Assembly (NCBI RefSeq): GCF_023101765.2
Contig: NC_064239.1
Span: forward strand, 1,674,001 to 1,738,000
DNA: 64,000 bases
Direction: 5' to 3'
Origin: Spodoptera frugiperda
Taxonomy: Eukaryota > Arthropoda > Insecta > Lepidoptera > Noctuidae
Position 1 is the first letter of the stretch, and each line of letters opens with the position of its first letter. Both the position numbers and the translations under genes were made by a program. The notes below the pieces were generated by a model. The model saw nothing but the letters and a program-made list of their open reading frames with translations, did no database searches and had not been told where the DNA came from. Of the stretch, positions 63,999-64,000 are shown piece by piece.

Positions 63999-64000
63999 TT

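Noticed and set aside
63891..64000. + strand reading after a TTTTTTTCTTAG acceptor-like site
   Set aside because: The + strand frame has no recognisable motif. The - strand reading has a basic, Ser/Thr-rich tail with a PIP-like motif, a stop and a nearby poly(A) signal.
1..64000. CRISPR arrays, bacterial operons, rRNA, true tRNA genes, integrated virus genes
   Set aside because: None seen. tRNA-like boxes occur only inside SINEs, and repeats are not regularly spaced.
1..64000. MicroRNA hairpins of well-known insect families
   Set aside because: I scanned by eye for common mature sequences (let-7, miR-1, bantam, miR-8 and similar) and found none; a computed fold search was not possible.

Overview
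The window looks like nuclear DNA of a lepidopteran insect. It is AT-rich, has very long introns with GT..AG splice sites, and carries remnants of tRNA-derived SINEs, MITEs and a Helitron-like element that I recognise as typical of moths and butterflies. The superfamily cannot be fixed from this window. There is no bacterial-style gene organisation, and most open frames are chance frames.

The main gene is on the + strand: the 3' part of a CELF/Bruno RNA-binding protein of the CELF3-6 clade, whose Drosophila member is bru3. Eight coding exons can be read. Exon A (12655-12734, end of RRM2) and exon B (41618-41776) are separated by a 28.9-kb intron. Exons C to H (42816-45614) encode the divergent linker and the C-terminal RRM3, and end in a stop codon. 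A long probable 3'UTR with one short intron follows, to about 51.9 kb. RRM1, the start of RRM2 and the promoter lie upstream of the window.

The striking structure is a tandem duplication of about 9.74 kb. Exons C-H, their introns and the whole 3'UTR (about 42738-52479) are repeated directly downstream (about 52488-62236). All eight coding differences between the copies are synonymous. The outer parts are clearly diverged, while about 7.5 kb in the middle is almost identical. The left breakpoint lies in a cluster of GCTACG/CGTAGC words that recurs at three other places in the introns. The copy is either a real partial gene duplication supplying a second 3' terminal module, with gene conversion in the centre, or an uncollapsed second haplotype placed in tandem by the assembler. 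The sequence alone does not decide this.

Region by region: 1-12654 is intron with SINE pieces, a GC-rich patch at 9.6-10.7 kb and a 313-bp TA-flanked MITE ending 45 bases before exon A. 12735-41617 is one intron with a foldback MITE, SINEs, a Helitron-like element, GCTACG clusters and a GC-rich patch at 40.2-41.4 kb. 41618-62236 holds exon B and the two gene-end copies. 62237-63848 is intergenic with one foldback element. At the right edge (63849-63998, - strand) is the C-terminus of a neighbouring convergent gene with a PIP-box-like ITDYF motif.
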